From positions 1 to 64,000 of the forward strand of contig CALUOO010000002.1 of assembly GCA_944322345.1 (NCBI GenBank): a stretch of 64,000 nucleotides of DNA. The letters run 5' to 3'. The notes beneath the pieces were generated by a model. It did not search any database and was not told the origin of the DNA. It worked only from the letters and a program-made list of their open reading frames with translations. Shown piece by piece: positions 7,406 through 15,078 of this stretch. Each line of letters begins with the position of its first letter. The stretch's first letter is position 1. A program made the position numbers and the translations under genes. The stretch comes from an uncultured Bacteroides sp. Lineage in GTDB: Bacteria > Bacteroidota > Bacteroidia > Bacteroidales > Bacteroidaceae.

Positions 7406-9358
7406 ATGAAAAAATGGATTGCATGCTTCATGCTGTTAAATGCATGTGTGGTGACAGACGTTACCCTTTGGGCTAAAGTGACAATGCCCTTTATCTTTTC
7501 CGATCACATGGTTATTCAACGCGACAAACCTATCAATGTGTGGGGATGGGCTGGTAAGAGAGAACACGTCAAGGTGACGTTCAACGGCAAAGAGTATGAG
7601 ACAAAGGCCGATGCAAAGGGAAACTGGTCGGTCGAGATGGAAGCACTGCCTGCAGGAGGAGGCACTTACGAGATGCAGGTGAAGGGAGAAGAAAACGAAC
7701 TGAAGTTTTCCGACATTCTGATGGGAGACGTGTGGCTGTGCAGCGGACAGTCGAACATGGAATTCCGGATGGAAGAGTCGCCACAGGCAAAGGAAGATGT
7801 GGCAAAGGCCTCTAACCCGAACATCCGTCTGTTCTTTGTGGAAAGAAAGATGAGCTACGCTCCGCTGGACAATTACACCGCAGGAACGTGGAAAAACTGT
7901 TCGCCCGAAACGGTTGCCAAGTTCACTGCCGTGGGATACTACTTCGGCAAATACGTGCAGGAGGAGATTGGTGTTCCCATCGGGCTGATAGACTGCGCGT
8001 GGGGCGGAACGGACATCCAGACATGGACAAGCTGGGGAGTGATGTCGAAAGACGAGAAATATGCCCGCTATGCAGGCAAAAGCAAGAAACAGATCTACCG
8101 GATGAGGGAACAGGAGAAGGAAAACTATTTCGAGTCGATCAAGAACGACCGGGGAATCAAGGAAAAATGGTACAGAAAGGATATGACAGGTGAAGAGGGA
8201 TGGAAAGCGGCACAAGTACCCGGAGCGCTGGAAAAGACGTATCCTGCACTCGACGGTGTGGTGTGGTATCAGCGTACGGTAGATATTCCCGAAGGGATGA
8301 CCGGCGAAGCCACGCTGAATCTGGGGGCTATCGACGACCGCGACATCACTTACGTCAACGGACAGCAGGTAGGTACAGCAGACATCTTTTATCAGGGACG
8401 CAGCTATCAGATACCTGCAGGAGTGCTGAAACCGGGCAAGAACCGCATTACCGTCAAGGTGACCGATACCGGTGGAGACGGCGGATTCCTTGGAGCACCG
8501 AAAGATCTGTTCATTTCCATCGGCAACAACCGTATCGAGCTTTCCGGCGAATGGATTTGCTGTTCTACGGTCAATCTGCTCGACCTGAACTACCGCGAAA
8601 TGCCTTTCGAGACTCCTAACGACTTTGCTTCGCTGCTCTTCAACTCGATGGTCAATCCCATTACCCGATACGCTATCAAGGGAGCCATCTGGTATCAGGG
8701 CGAAAACAATGCGGGCGAGGCATATAAATACCGTACCATGTTTACTGATATGATTACCGACTGGCGCCGCCAGTGGGGATACGAGTTCCCGTTCTATTGG
8801 GTACAGCTTGCCAACTATATGGACCCTGCCACTGCACCCGAAGAGAGTGCATGGGCTGAGCTGCGCGAGGCACAGCATCTTGCTCTTTCCTTGCCTCAGA
8901 CTGGCGAGGCGGTGATTATCGACCGCGGTGAGGCGAAGGACATTCACCCGAAGGACAAGAAAACCGTGGGCTACCGTCTGGCACTGAATGCCTTTGCCAA
9001 GACATACGGGAGGAATATTGAATATTCAGGTCCCGTCTATCAGTCGATGGGGCGGCAGGGTGACAGAATCATACTGAACTTTACCCACACCGGTTCGGGG
9101 CTGCAGGCTAAAGGAGAAGACCGCTACGGCTATCTGAAGGGATTCACCATTGCAGGCGAGGACGGAAAGTTTGTGACGGCAAAAGCCTATATCTCGGGCG
9201 ACCGGGTAGTGGTGTTCAGCGAGTCGGTGGCTGCTCCCGTAGCCGTCAGATATGCGTGGGCAAACAACCCCGACGACGCTAACCTGTATAACAGGGAGGG
9301 ACTCCCCGCCTCTCCTTTCCGTACAGACGACTGGGCATTGATTACACAGCGGAAATAA
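7406..9358 (+). CDS. Sialate O-acetylesterase
   Basis: 650 aa from the ATG at 7406, preceded by an adequate promoter; a longer in-frame start at 7232 would precede the promoter and lack a signal peptide. The secretion signal (MKKWIACFMLLNACVVT) leads into a beta-sandwich. The SGNH catalytic module begins at about residue 110 with DVWLCSGQSNMEFRM (nucleophile Ser in GQSNM). It is interrupted by a GH2-type galactose-binding-like jelly roll (about residues 260-380, WYQRTVDIPEG). It resumes with WYQGENNAGEAY and the catalytic Asp-His pair in KDIHPKDKK. It would remove acetyl esters from sialic acids or other acetylated sugars in the periplasm or at the surface. It stands alone, with no sialidase nearby. 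Confidence 0.9.
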   Translation: MKKWIACFMLLNACVVTDVTLWAKVTMPFIFSDHMVIQRDKPINVWGWAGKREHVKVTFNGKEYETKADAKGNWSVEMEALPAGGGTYEMQVKGEENELKFSDILMGDVWLCSGQSNMEFRMEESPQAKEDVAKASNPNIRLFFVERKMSYAPLDNYTAGTWKNCSPETVAKFTAVGYYFGKYVQEEIGVPIGLIDCAWGGTDIQTWTSWGVMSKDEKYARYAGKSKKQIYRMREQEKENYFESIKNDRGIKEKWYRKDMTGEEGWKAAQVPGALEKTYPALDGVVWYQRTVDIPEGMTGEATLNLGAIDDRDITYVNGQQVGTADIFYQGRSYQIPAGVLKPGKNRITVKVTDTGGDGGFLGAPKDLFISIGNNRIELSGEWICCSTVNLLDLNYREMPFETPNDFASLLFNSMVNPITRYAIKGAIWYQGENNAGEAYKYRTMFTDMITDWRRQWGYEFPFYWVQLANYMDPATAPEESAWAELREAQHLALSLPQTGEAVIIDRGEAKDIHPKDKKTVGYRLALNAFAKTYGRNIEYSGPVYQSMGRQGDRIILNFTHTGSGLQAKGEDRYGYLKGFTIAGEDGKFVTAKAYISGDRVVVFSESVAAPVAVRYAWANNPDDANLYNREGLPASPFRTDDWALITQRK

Positions 9359-9398
9359 CGCTGCAGATACACCTGCGGGCTGCCGCCTCTCCGTTTGC

Positions 9399-9506
9399 GG
9401 GCGGAAAGGTTGCGGCTCGTGTCAGGTAACCTTTGCCAACAGATTGGGTAACCTTTGCTGACATGTCAGCTAACCTTTCCCAACACGTCAGCTAACCTTT
9501 GCTGAC
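9399..9506 (+). repeat. 22-bp core/arm array A2
   Basis: Cores at 9405, 9427, 9449, 9471 and 9493 lie in exact 22-bp register. The first is reversed (AAAGGTTG) while the other four read TAACCTTT. Unit order after the first is the same as A1 (spacers and arms nearly identical), and the right flank (CTTCAGGAGTAT...GTGGAGGGGT) is shared. It lies between convergent genes. Confidence 0.95.
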
Positions 9507-9548
9507 AAACCCCTTCAGGAGTATCCCGTGGAGGGGTATAAAATAGAA

Positions 9549-9583
9549 AAGAGACCGTTCCCCGTTTCCGGGAGCAGTCTCTT
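9549..9583. terminator. Bidirectional terminator between acetylesterase and frdB
   Basis: AAGAGAC (9549-9555) pairs with GTCTCTT (9577-9583). Inner GTTCCC/GGGAGC pairing extends the stem, and A/T-runs lie on both sides. It serves two convergent genes. Confidence 0.8.
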
Positions 9584-9649
9584 TCTTGTATATAGCAAGG
9601 CGCGTTGTGGCGCCTCACTCTGTTTTATTAATCAAATCAAGCAAGGAGC

Positions 9650-10405
9650 TTAGTCTTTCAGCTTAGCCTTGATGAAGTCGCGGTTCAGGCGGGCAATGTT
9701 GCTGATAGAAACGTTCTTCGGACATTCAGCCTCGCAAGCGCGGGTGTTTGTACAGTTACCGAAGCCCAGTTCGTCCATCTTCGACAACATGGCTTTAGCA
9801 CGGCGCAGTGCTTCCGGTTTTCCTTGTGGCAACAGGTTCAGCTGGCTTACCTTAGCTGAAACGAACAGCATTGCCGAACCGTTCTTACAAGCAGCTACAC
9901 ATGCACCGCAACCGATACAGCTGGCAGCGTCCATAGCTTCGTCTGCGATTGGTTTCGGTATCAGGATAGCGTTTGCATCCTGAGGAGCTCCTGTGCGGAT
10001 GCTTACGTAACCGCCAGCCTGCATGATCTTGTCGTAAGCCGTACGGTCTACCATCAGGTCTTTGATTACCGGGAAACCGGCCGAACGCCATGGCTCTACG
10101 GTAATGGTGTCACCGTCGTTGAAGCGGCGCATGTAGATCTGGCAGGTAGTAGCACCAGTGGCAGGTCCGTGCGGATGTCCGTTGATGTAGAGCGAACACA
10201 TACCGCAGATACCTTCGCGGCAGTCGTGGTCGAATACTACCGGTTCTTTACCTTCTTCAATCAGTTGTTCGTTCAGGATATCCATCATTTCGAGGAATGA
10301 GGTATCTCCCGGAATATCCTTCATCTGGTATGTTTCGAATGCGCCTTTTGCCTTCGGACCAGCCTGACGCCATACCTTCAGTGTAAATGATATATTTTTA
10401 TCCAT
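9650..10405 (-). CDS. frdB: Fumarate reductase/succinate dehydrogenase iron-sulfur subunit
   Basis: 251 aa. It carries electrons between the flavoprotein and the cytochrome b subunit of the membrane-bound quinol:fumarate reductase. The [2Fe-2S] cysteines are visible in [16 protein letters not shown] and a later C in the same domain (about residues 62-87). The C-terminal ferredoxin-like domain has [11 protein letters not shown] and [14 protein letters not shown] for the [4Fe-4S] and [3Fe-4S] centres. It is the last gene of frdC-frdA-(IVP-like)-frdB. In Bacteroides this complex works mainly as an anaerobic fumarate reductase; direction is inferred from the organism. Confidence 0.96.
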   Translation of the reverse strand: MDKNISFTLKVWRQAGPKAKGAFETYQMKDIPGDTSFLEMMDILNEQLIEEGKEPVVFDHDCREGICGMCSLYINGHPHGPATGATTCQIYMRRFNDGDTITVEPWRSAGFPVIKDLMVDRTAYDKIMQAGGYVSIRTGAPQDANAILIPKPIADEAMDAASCIGCGACVAACKNGSAMLFVSAKVSQLNLLPQGKPEALRRAKAMLSKMDELGFGNCTNTRACEAECPKNVSISNIARLNRDFIKAKLKD

Positions 10406-10410
10406 ACTGT

Positions 10411-10450
10411 TTTTAGTTTTTAAGTTGGTGAGTTTTTAAGTTTTTGAGTT
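10411..10450. repeat. AT-rich palindromic repeat, left arm beside frdB
   Basis: AGTTTTTAAGTTGGTGAG and repeats of GAGTTTTTAAG. The complementary right arm lies at 10863-10906, on the other side of the four-helix-bundle gene. Confidence 0.8.
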
Positions 10451-10482
10451 AAAAGAGCTCACCAAGTGTTTTTTGTTGATTA

Positions 10483-10860
10483 CTATTTTAAGTTGTTTGA
10501 ATCTAATCCTTTCTTTCTTCTATAGATTAATGATTGTAACATCTTGTTTACTTCATTATTCTGATATTCTATCTCTTTAAACTTGTCTTCTGTGATAAGA
10601 GACAGTTCGTAGGAAATAGTCAGCTGTGTATCCAGCTCGTTTGAAGAACCTAAGGAAACATATAAGAATTGAACTAACTCCTTATCAGAACCTCTTCCAA
10701 ATCCTTCTGCTATGTTAGATGGAATTGAAACTGAACATCTTCGCATCTGATTGGTCAATCCGAATCGTTCATCTGAGGGATAATCAGCAGTGAGCAGGTA
10801 AACAGCTTTGGCAAGCTTTATGCTTTTCTGCCACACTAATAAATCCCTGTAAGTTCCCAT
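10483..10860 (-). CDS. Four-helix-bundle protein (23S rRNA IVP/S23-like)
   Basis: 125 aa. The start MGTYRDLLVWQKSIKLA, the central RRCSVSIPSNIAEGFGR and ELVQFLYVSLGSSNELDTQL are hallmarks of the S23 / four-helix-bundle family. This family was first found encoded in intervening sequences of 23S rRNA and is related in fold to the Avd accessory protein of diversity-generating retroelements. Its function is unknown. Here it sits between frdA and frdB on the same strand, bracketed by complementary arms of the AT-rich repeat family, so it looks like an insertion into the fumarate reductase operon. Its base composition is more AT-rich than the frd genes. No reverse transcriptase is nearby. Confidence 0.9.
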   Translation of the reverse strand: MGTYRDLLVWQKSIKLAKAVYLLTADYPSDERFGLTNQMRRCSVSIPSNIAEGFGRGSDKELVQFLYVSLGSSNELDTQLTISYELSLITEDKFKEIEYQNNEVNKMLQSLIYRRKKGLDSNNLK

Positions 10861-10862
10861 AA

Positions 10863-10906
10863 TTTATAAACTCAAAAACTTATAAACTTATAAACTCAAA
10901 AACTTA
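10863..10906. repeat. AT-rich palindromic repeat, right arm beside frdA
   Basis: AAACTCAAAAACTTATAAAC words, complementary to the arm at 10411-10450. The arm runs to the frdA stop codon. The four-helix-bundle gene occupies the loop. Confidence 0.8.
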
Positions 10907-12850
10907 AGATTTGTAGTTACGAGTCTGTACTTTGATTGCCTCATATACCAGCGGCTCTTTGTAGAGTACCGGAGCTTTGTCGTCGCTTCCTTGGTATTCC
11001 CAGCAAGCTACGTAGAAGAAGTTTTCGTCGTCGCGTTTTGCTTCGCCTTCTTCGGTCTGGTATTCTTCGCGGAAGTGACCACCGCAAGATTCGTTACGGT
11101 TCAGTGCATCGTAAGCAATCAGCTCACCCATAGTGATGAAGTCGTTCAGACGGATTGCCTTGTCCAGTTCGACGTTCATGCCTTCCTTGCTGCCCGGGAT
11201 GAACAGTTCGGTTTCGAATTCCTTGCGGATTTCTTTCAGTTTGGCAAGACCGGTCTTCAGACCTTCGGCTGTACGTCCCATACCTACGTATTCCCACATT
11301 ACACGTCCCAGTTCCTTGTGGATAGAGTCTACCGACTTCTTACCCTTGATGTTCATCAGGTGGTCGATCTTAGCCTGAACAGCCTTTTCTGCCTCTGCGA
11401 ATTCGGGCAGGTCGGTTGAGAAGCGTGGAACGGTGATCTGATCGGACAGATAGTTCTGGATGGTGTAAGGCAATACGAAGTAACCGTCGGCCAGACCTTG
11501 CATCAGTGCAGAAGCACCCAGACGGTTGGCGCCGTGGTCAGAGAAGTTACATTCGCCAATGGCGAACAGACCCTTGATGCTGGTCATCAGTTCGTAGTCA
11601 ACCCAGATACCACCCATGGTGTAGTGGATAGCCGGATAGATCATCATCGGGTTTTCGTAGGGCGATACGTCGGTGATTTCTTCGTACATGTCGAACAGGT
11701 TGCCGTAGCGTTGAGCCACAACGTCCTTACCCAGACGGTTGATAGCTTCAGAGAAGTCGAGGAACACGGCCAGACCGGTGTTGTTTACGCCGTAGCCCTT
11801 GTCGCAACGTTCTTTGGCAGCACGGCTGGCAACATCGCGCGGAACGAGGTTACCGAATGCCGGATAGCGGCGCTCCAAGTAGTAGTCGCGGTCTTCTTCG
11901 GGGATATCTTTACCCTGCAGCGTACCTTCCTGCAATTTCTTGGCATCTTCCAGTTTCTTGGGAACCCAGATACGGCCGTCGTTACGCAGAGACTCGGACA
12001 TCAAAGTCAGCTTGGACTGCTTGTCGCCGTGAACAGGGATACAGGTCGGGTGGATCTGTACGTAAGCCGGGTTGGCGAACCAGGCACCCTTACGGTAGCA
12101 AGCCATAGCAGCTGAACAGTTACATGCCATAGCGTTAGTCGAGAGGAAGTAAGTGTTTCCGTAACCGCCAGTTGCGATAACTACAGCATGAGCAGCGAAG
12201 CGCTCCAGCTTACCTGTTACCAGATTCTTGGCGATAATACCACGAGCACGACCGTCGATGATAACGACGTCTTCCATTTCGTAGCGTGTATACAGTTTTA
12301 CAGTACCGGCATTTACCTGACGGCTCAGTGCAGAGTATGCACCCAGCAGCAGCTGCTGGCCTGTCTGACCTTTAGCATAGAACGTACGTGATACCTGTGC
12401 ACCACCGAATGAACGGTTGGCCAGTGTACCGCCGTATTCGCGAGCAAAAGGAACGCCCTGTGCCACACATTGGTCGATGATATTGTTCGATACTTCAGCC
12501 AAACGGTATACGTTGGCTTCGCGGGCACGGTAGTCACCACCCTTTACTGTATCGTAGAACAGACGGTATACAGAGTCGCCGTCGTTCTGATAGTTCTTGG
12601 CAGCATTGATACCACCCTGTGCAGCGATAGAGTGTGCACGACGAGGAGAGTCCTGAATGCAGAAGTTGAATACTTTGAAACCCATTTCACCCAACGAGGC
12701 AGCAGCACTGGCACCAGCCAGACCTGTACCAACCACGATGATGTCCAGACGACGCTTATTGGCGGGGTTTACTAATTTCTGATGGGCTTTATAGTTTGTC
12801 CATTTCTCAGCTACCGGTCCTTCCGGTATTCTTGAATCTATCTTGGTCAT
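10904..12850 (-). CDS. frdA: Fumarate reductase/succinate dehydrogenase flavoprotein subunit
   Basis: 648 aa. It is the catalytic subunit with covalent FAD that interconverts fumarate and succinate. The Rossmann motif [19 protein letters not shown] is near residue 37; the FAD-linking His is in [17 protein letters not shown]. The substrate-site motif HPTCIP and the MGGIWVDYE / [20 protein letters not shown] flavin segment are intact. Length and pattern fit the B-type (single-cytochrome) complexes of Bacteroidetes and Bacillus. It is followed by the inserted four-helix-bundle gene rather than directly by frdB. An AT-rich repeat precedes it. Confidence 0.96.
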   Translation of the reverse strand: MTKIDSRIPEGPVAEKWTNYKAHQKLVNPANKRRLDIIVVGTGLAGASAAASLGEMGFKVFNFCIQDSPRRAHSIAAQGGINAAKNYQNDGDSVYRLFYDTVKGGDYRAREANVYRLAEVSNNIIDQCVAQGVPFAREYGGTLANRSFGGAQVSRTFYAKGQTGQQLLLGAYSALSRQVNAGTVKLYTRYEMEDVVIIDGRARGIIAKNLVTGKLERFAAHAVVIATGGYGNTYFLSTNAMACNCSAAMACYRKGAWFANPAYVQIHPTCIPVHGDKQSKLTLMSESLRNDGRIWVPKKLEDAKKLQEGTLQGKDIPEEDRDYYLERRYPAFGNLVPRDVASRAAKERCDKGYGVNNTGLAVFLDFSEAINRLGKDVVAQRYGNLFDMYEEITDVSPYENPMMIYPAIHYTMGGIWVDYELMTSIKGLFAIGECNFSDHGANRLGASALMQGLADGYFVLPYTIQNYLSDQITVPRFSTDLPEFAEAEKAVQAKIDHLMNIKGKKSVDSIHKELGRVMWEYVGMGRTAEGLKTGLAKLKEIRKEFETELFIPGSKEGMNVELDKAIRLNDFITMGELIAYDALNRNESCGGHFREEYQTEEGEAKRDDENFFYVACWEYQGSDDKAPVLYKEPLVYEAIKVQTRNYKS

Positions 12851-12859
12851 AATGATTTT

Positions 12860-12964
12860 TTAGTTTGTTAGTTCGTAAGTTCGTAAGTTTATAAGTTGAT
12901 AGGTTTATCGGTTCGTAGGTTTACGAGTTTGGGAAACTCAAAAACTTAGAAACTCAAAAACTTA
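12860..12964. repeat. AT-rich palindromic repeat between frdC and frdA
   Basis: Left half: AGTTTGTTAG, GTTCGTAAG, GTTTATAAGTT words. Right half: AAACTCAAAAACTTAG words. The complementary halves can fold into one long hairpin within the operon mRNA. Confidence 0.85.
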
Positions 12965-13639
12965 AATGAGAGATTGAATGTAGAATACAACAACTACCAG
13001 TGCAAAGCAGATGACAACGATGGTGGAGTAGATGTTAGAAATGCATTTCCAACGGTTAATCCAAGTCTTGTTGTTCCATCCCAATGTCTGCATAGCGCTC
13101 CAGAAACCGTGAGTGAGGTGGAACCACAGCGCACCCAGCCAGATGATGTAGAGTACTACGTTGACTACATTGCCAAAGGTGTTCTGGATGTGATAGATAC
13201 CATTAGCGGCATTCATCATTACGCCCAGATCTTGGCAGCCTGCCAGTTCGGGAAGCATCATTTTTGACCAGAAGTGTACCAAGTGCAGGCACAGACCTAC
13301 AATGACGATGATACCCAACACCAACATGTTTTGTGAAGCCCATTCTACTGTTTTAGGCTTTTCTACCACTGCATAGCGTTCGCTACCGCGTGCACGGCGG
13401 TTCTGCATAGTCAGCCAGAAGGCATAGATGATGTGAATGATGAACAAGGCGGCCAGACCGAGTGTACCGACCACTGCATACCAGTTCGCTCCCAAGAACT
13501 CACAAACCATGTTGTAGCCTTCGGCCGAAACCAGCGCAACAAGGTTCATCGCCATGTGAAACGTCAGAAACAGGATAAGGGCGATACCGGTAACGCTCAT
13601 CACCACTTTCCTTCCTACAGATGAATTACTTAACCACAT
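12962..13639 (-). CDS. frdC: Fumarate reductase/succinate dehydrogenase cytochrome b subunit
   Basis: 225 aa with five predicted transmembrane helices (for example KVVMSVTGIALILFLTFHM, VGTLGLAALFIIHIIYAFWL and IYSTIVVICFALVVVVFYI), the usual form of the di-heme B-type membrane anchor. Conserved histidines (TFHMAMN, FIIHIIYAFW, LHLVHFW, WFHLTHGFWS) are likely heme ligands. It anchors FrdAB and exchanges electrons with menaquinol. It is first in the operon, with a good promoter at 13712-13743. Confidence 0.95.
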   Translation of the reverse strand: MWLSNSSVGRKVVMSVTGIALILFLTFHMAMNLVALVSAEGYNMVCEFLGANWYAVVGTLGLAALFIIHIIYAFWLTMQNRRARGSERYAVVEKPKTVEWASQNMLVLGIIVIVGLCLHLVHFWSKMMLPELAGCQDLGVMMNAANGIYHIQNTFGNVVNVVLYIIWLGALWFHLTHGFWSAMQTLGWNNKTWINRWKCISNIYSTIVVICFALVVVVFYIQSLI

Positions 13640-13711
13640 AATAAATGATTGAATTTAAATTATTTAATAGTTAAAATTGAAAATTGCTTGGTTGACACTC
13701 TTTCCACGCTG

Positions 13712-13743
13712 CAAAAATAGAGGAAATAGATTGATTAGCCAAA
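13712..13743 (-). promoter_or_regulatory. Promoter of the frdCAB operon
   Basis: The minus strand reads TTTG (13740-13743), 20-nt spacer, TATTTTTG (13712-13719), a full match to the Bacteroides -33/-7 consensus. It lies about 73 nt upstream of the frdC start. Confidence 0.75.
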
Positions 13744-13837
13744 GGATTAAAGAAATAATTCTTTAATGAAAATCCGTAAGGAAGGGCTTTCCATGCCCCT
13801 TTCCTACCCTGTTGTGGAGTGTGTCTGCCCACGGTTC

Positions 13838-13945
13838 GTCGGCCAACCTTTCGGCTCGCGTCAGCTAACCTTTGCCAACGCGTTGGATAACCTTTCCCAA
13901 CGTGTCAGCTAACCTTTGCTGACACGACAGGTAACCTTTGCCAAG
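13838..13945 (+). repeat. 22-bp core/arm array A3
   Basis: Cores at 13844 (CAACCTTT), 13866, 13888, 13910 and 13932 (TAACCTTT) are in exact 22-bp register. Arms include GTCAGC/GCCAAC, GTTGGA/CCCAAC, GTCAGC/GCTGAC and GACAGG/GCCAAG. Unit order and the right flank (GCCAAGAAAGCGGG) match array A4 in the opposite orientation. Confidence 0.95.
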
Positions 13946-13990
13946 AAAGCGGGAAAAATGCCGGGCTAACAGGTGGAGAGATAATCCAAC

Positions 13991-14029
13991 AAAAAAGGAT
14001 GGATGCTTATTTTTGAAAGCATCCATCCT
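13991..14029 (-). terminator. Terminator of the SusCD locus
   Basis: AGGATGGATGCTT (13996-14008) pairs with AAGCATCCATCCT (14017-14029), a 13-bp stem, followed on the minus strand by TTTTTT (13991-13996). It lies 34 nt beyond the last PUL gene. Confidence 0.9.
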
Positions 14030-14062
14030 CTTCAAAGTCAATCAATAATACTCAAAAAACGG

Positions 14063-15061
14063 TTAATCCCATTCAATAGCCTGATCTTCATCCGGTATCT
14101 GAGTGTTGATATTGCGTTGCATTGTCAACGTTCCTTCAAATTTATATCTGATTCGTGCACCCGGTGCCAGTGTATAATCCTCAAATTCATAGCTAATGTC
14201 ACGAATCATGACTGTACGTTTTTTCAAATAAGGACGGACAGGATCCATTTCTTCTTCAAAGTAACTGGTAGCTTGCTTGTTTACTTTAAAGCCATTGTTT
14301 TCTGCATTATCACAACTCAATTCTACTTTAGTGGAATTTGGAACAAAACGAGCCTTGATTTTATATTTGTCACGGTCTTGACGGCTTTCATCAATGGTAC
14401 CGGCATAGAAGAAAATGCTCTCGTCGTCGATTGTATAAGCTGTAATCTGGCTCTTCACCAAAGGTTCGTTTGCACCTTCTCCCGTATCTGTCAAATAACC
14501 GATCAGGTTATTGCCACCATACGTGCCGGAATAATCATTGAATGGCATTATACGTAGCAATGCTTTCCGGTAATGCTTTCTATAATTTGGTTGGTACTGG
14601 CCGTTAGGATCGTCCTCGATAGTAAGAGGCAATACCCATTTGTCAACCAGATCCAATCCGTCCAAGCTGAATTCAATATCTAAGTAAGCGATATTCTCTC
14701 CGGCTTTGATATTGACAGTCTCAGGGAATGAATAGTATTGGCTGGGAAGTTCTTTATACCACAAATCCTCGCGACTGGCAAAACGAGCAATATTTAATAC
14801 ACGGAGTGTATCCGAATCAATCCCTATTTTCACAGTGATATCGCGATCATTATCTGTAGATCCGCTGACAAGAACCGGCAATCGATAAGTTGTTTTACCT
14901 GTTTCTGTATGTGGCAGATTAATTCTGGTTACTCCGTTGCTGTTGATGGGAGCTTTGAATGAAATATAATGTTCAAACTGCTCATCTTTCCATTCGTCAT
15001 TACAAGCACAGAATATGGTTAATATTGCTATAGAGCAAAGTATACTATATATTTTTTTCAT
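14063..15061 (-). CDS. PUL surface lipoprotein (DUF1735/DUF4361/DUF4973-like)
   Basis: 332 aa, lipobox IFCAC at about residues 16-20. The N-terminal half (YRLPVLVSGSTDNDRDITVKIGIDSDTL, then FPETVNIKAGENIAYLDIEF) resembles the DUF1735 (BT_3987-like) immunoglobulin-like domain. The C-terminal half (YSGTYGGNNLIGY...IRYKFEGTLTMQR) resembles DUF4361/DUF4973. Such proteins are auxiliary, often surface glycan-binding components of SusC/SusD loci. It starts 17 nt after the SusD gene and is the last gene of the operon. The exact DUF is uncertain without a profile search. Confidence 0.75.
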   Translation of the reverse strand: MKKIYSILCSIAILTIFCACNDEWKDEQFEHYISFKAPINSNGVTRINLPHTETGKTTYRLPVLVSGSTDNDRDITVKIGIDSDTLRVLNIARFASREDLWYKELPSQYYSFPETVNIKAGENIAYLDIEFSLDGLDLVDKWVLPLTIEDDPNGQYQPNYRKHYRKALLRIMPFNDYSGTYGGNNLIGYLTDTGEGANEPLVKSQITAYTIDDESIFFYAGTIDESRQDRDKYKIKARFVPNSTKVELSCDNAENNGFKVNKQATSYFEEEMDPVRPYLKKRTVMIRDISYEFEDYTLAPGARIRYKFEGTLTMQRNINTQIPDEDQAIEWD

Positions 15062-15078
15062 ATCATGCTATATTAAAA

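Larger units (their letters stand above)
13640..14062. other. Intergenic region: frd promoter, array A3, PUL terminator
   Basis: 423 bases. It holds the frd promoter (13712-13743), 22-bp array A3 (13838-13945) and the terminator of the SusCD locus (13991-14029). No ORF is supported. Confidence 0.85.
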
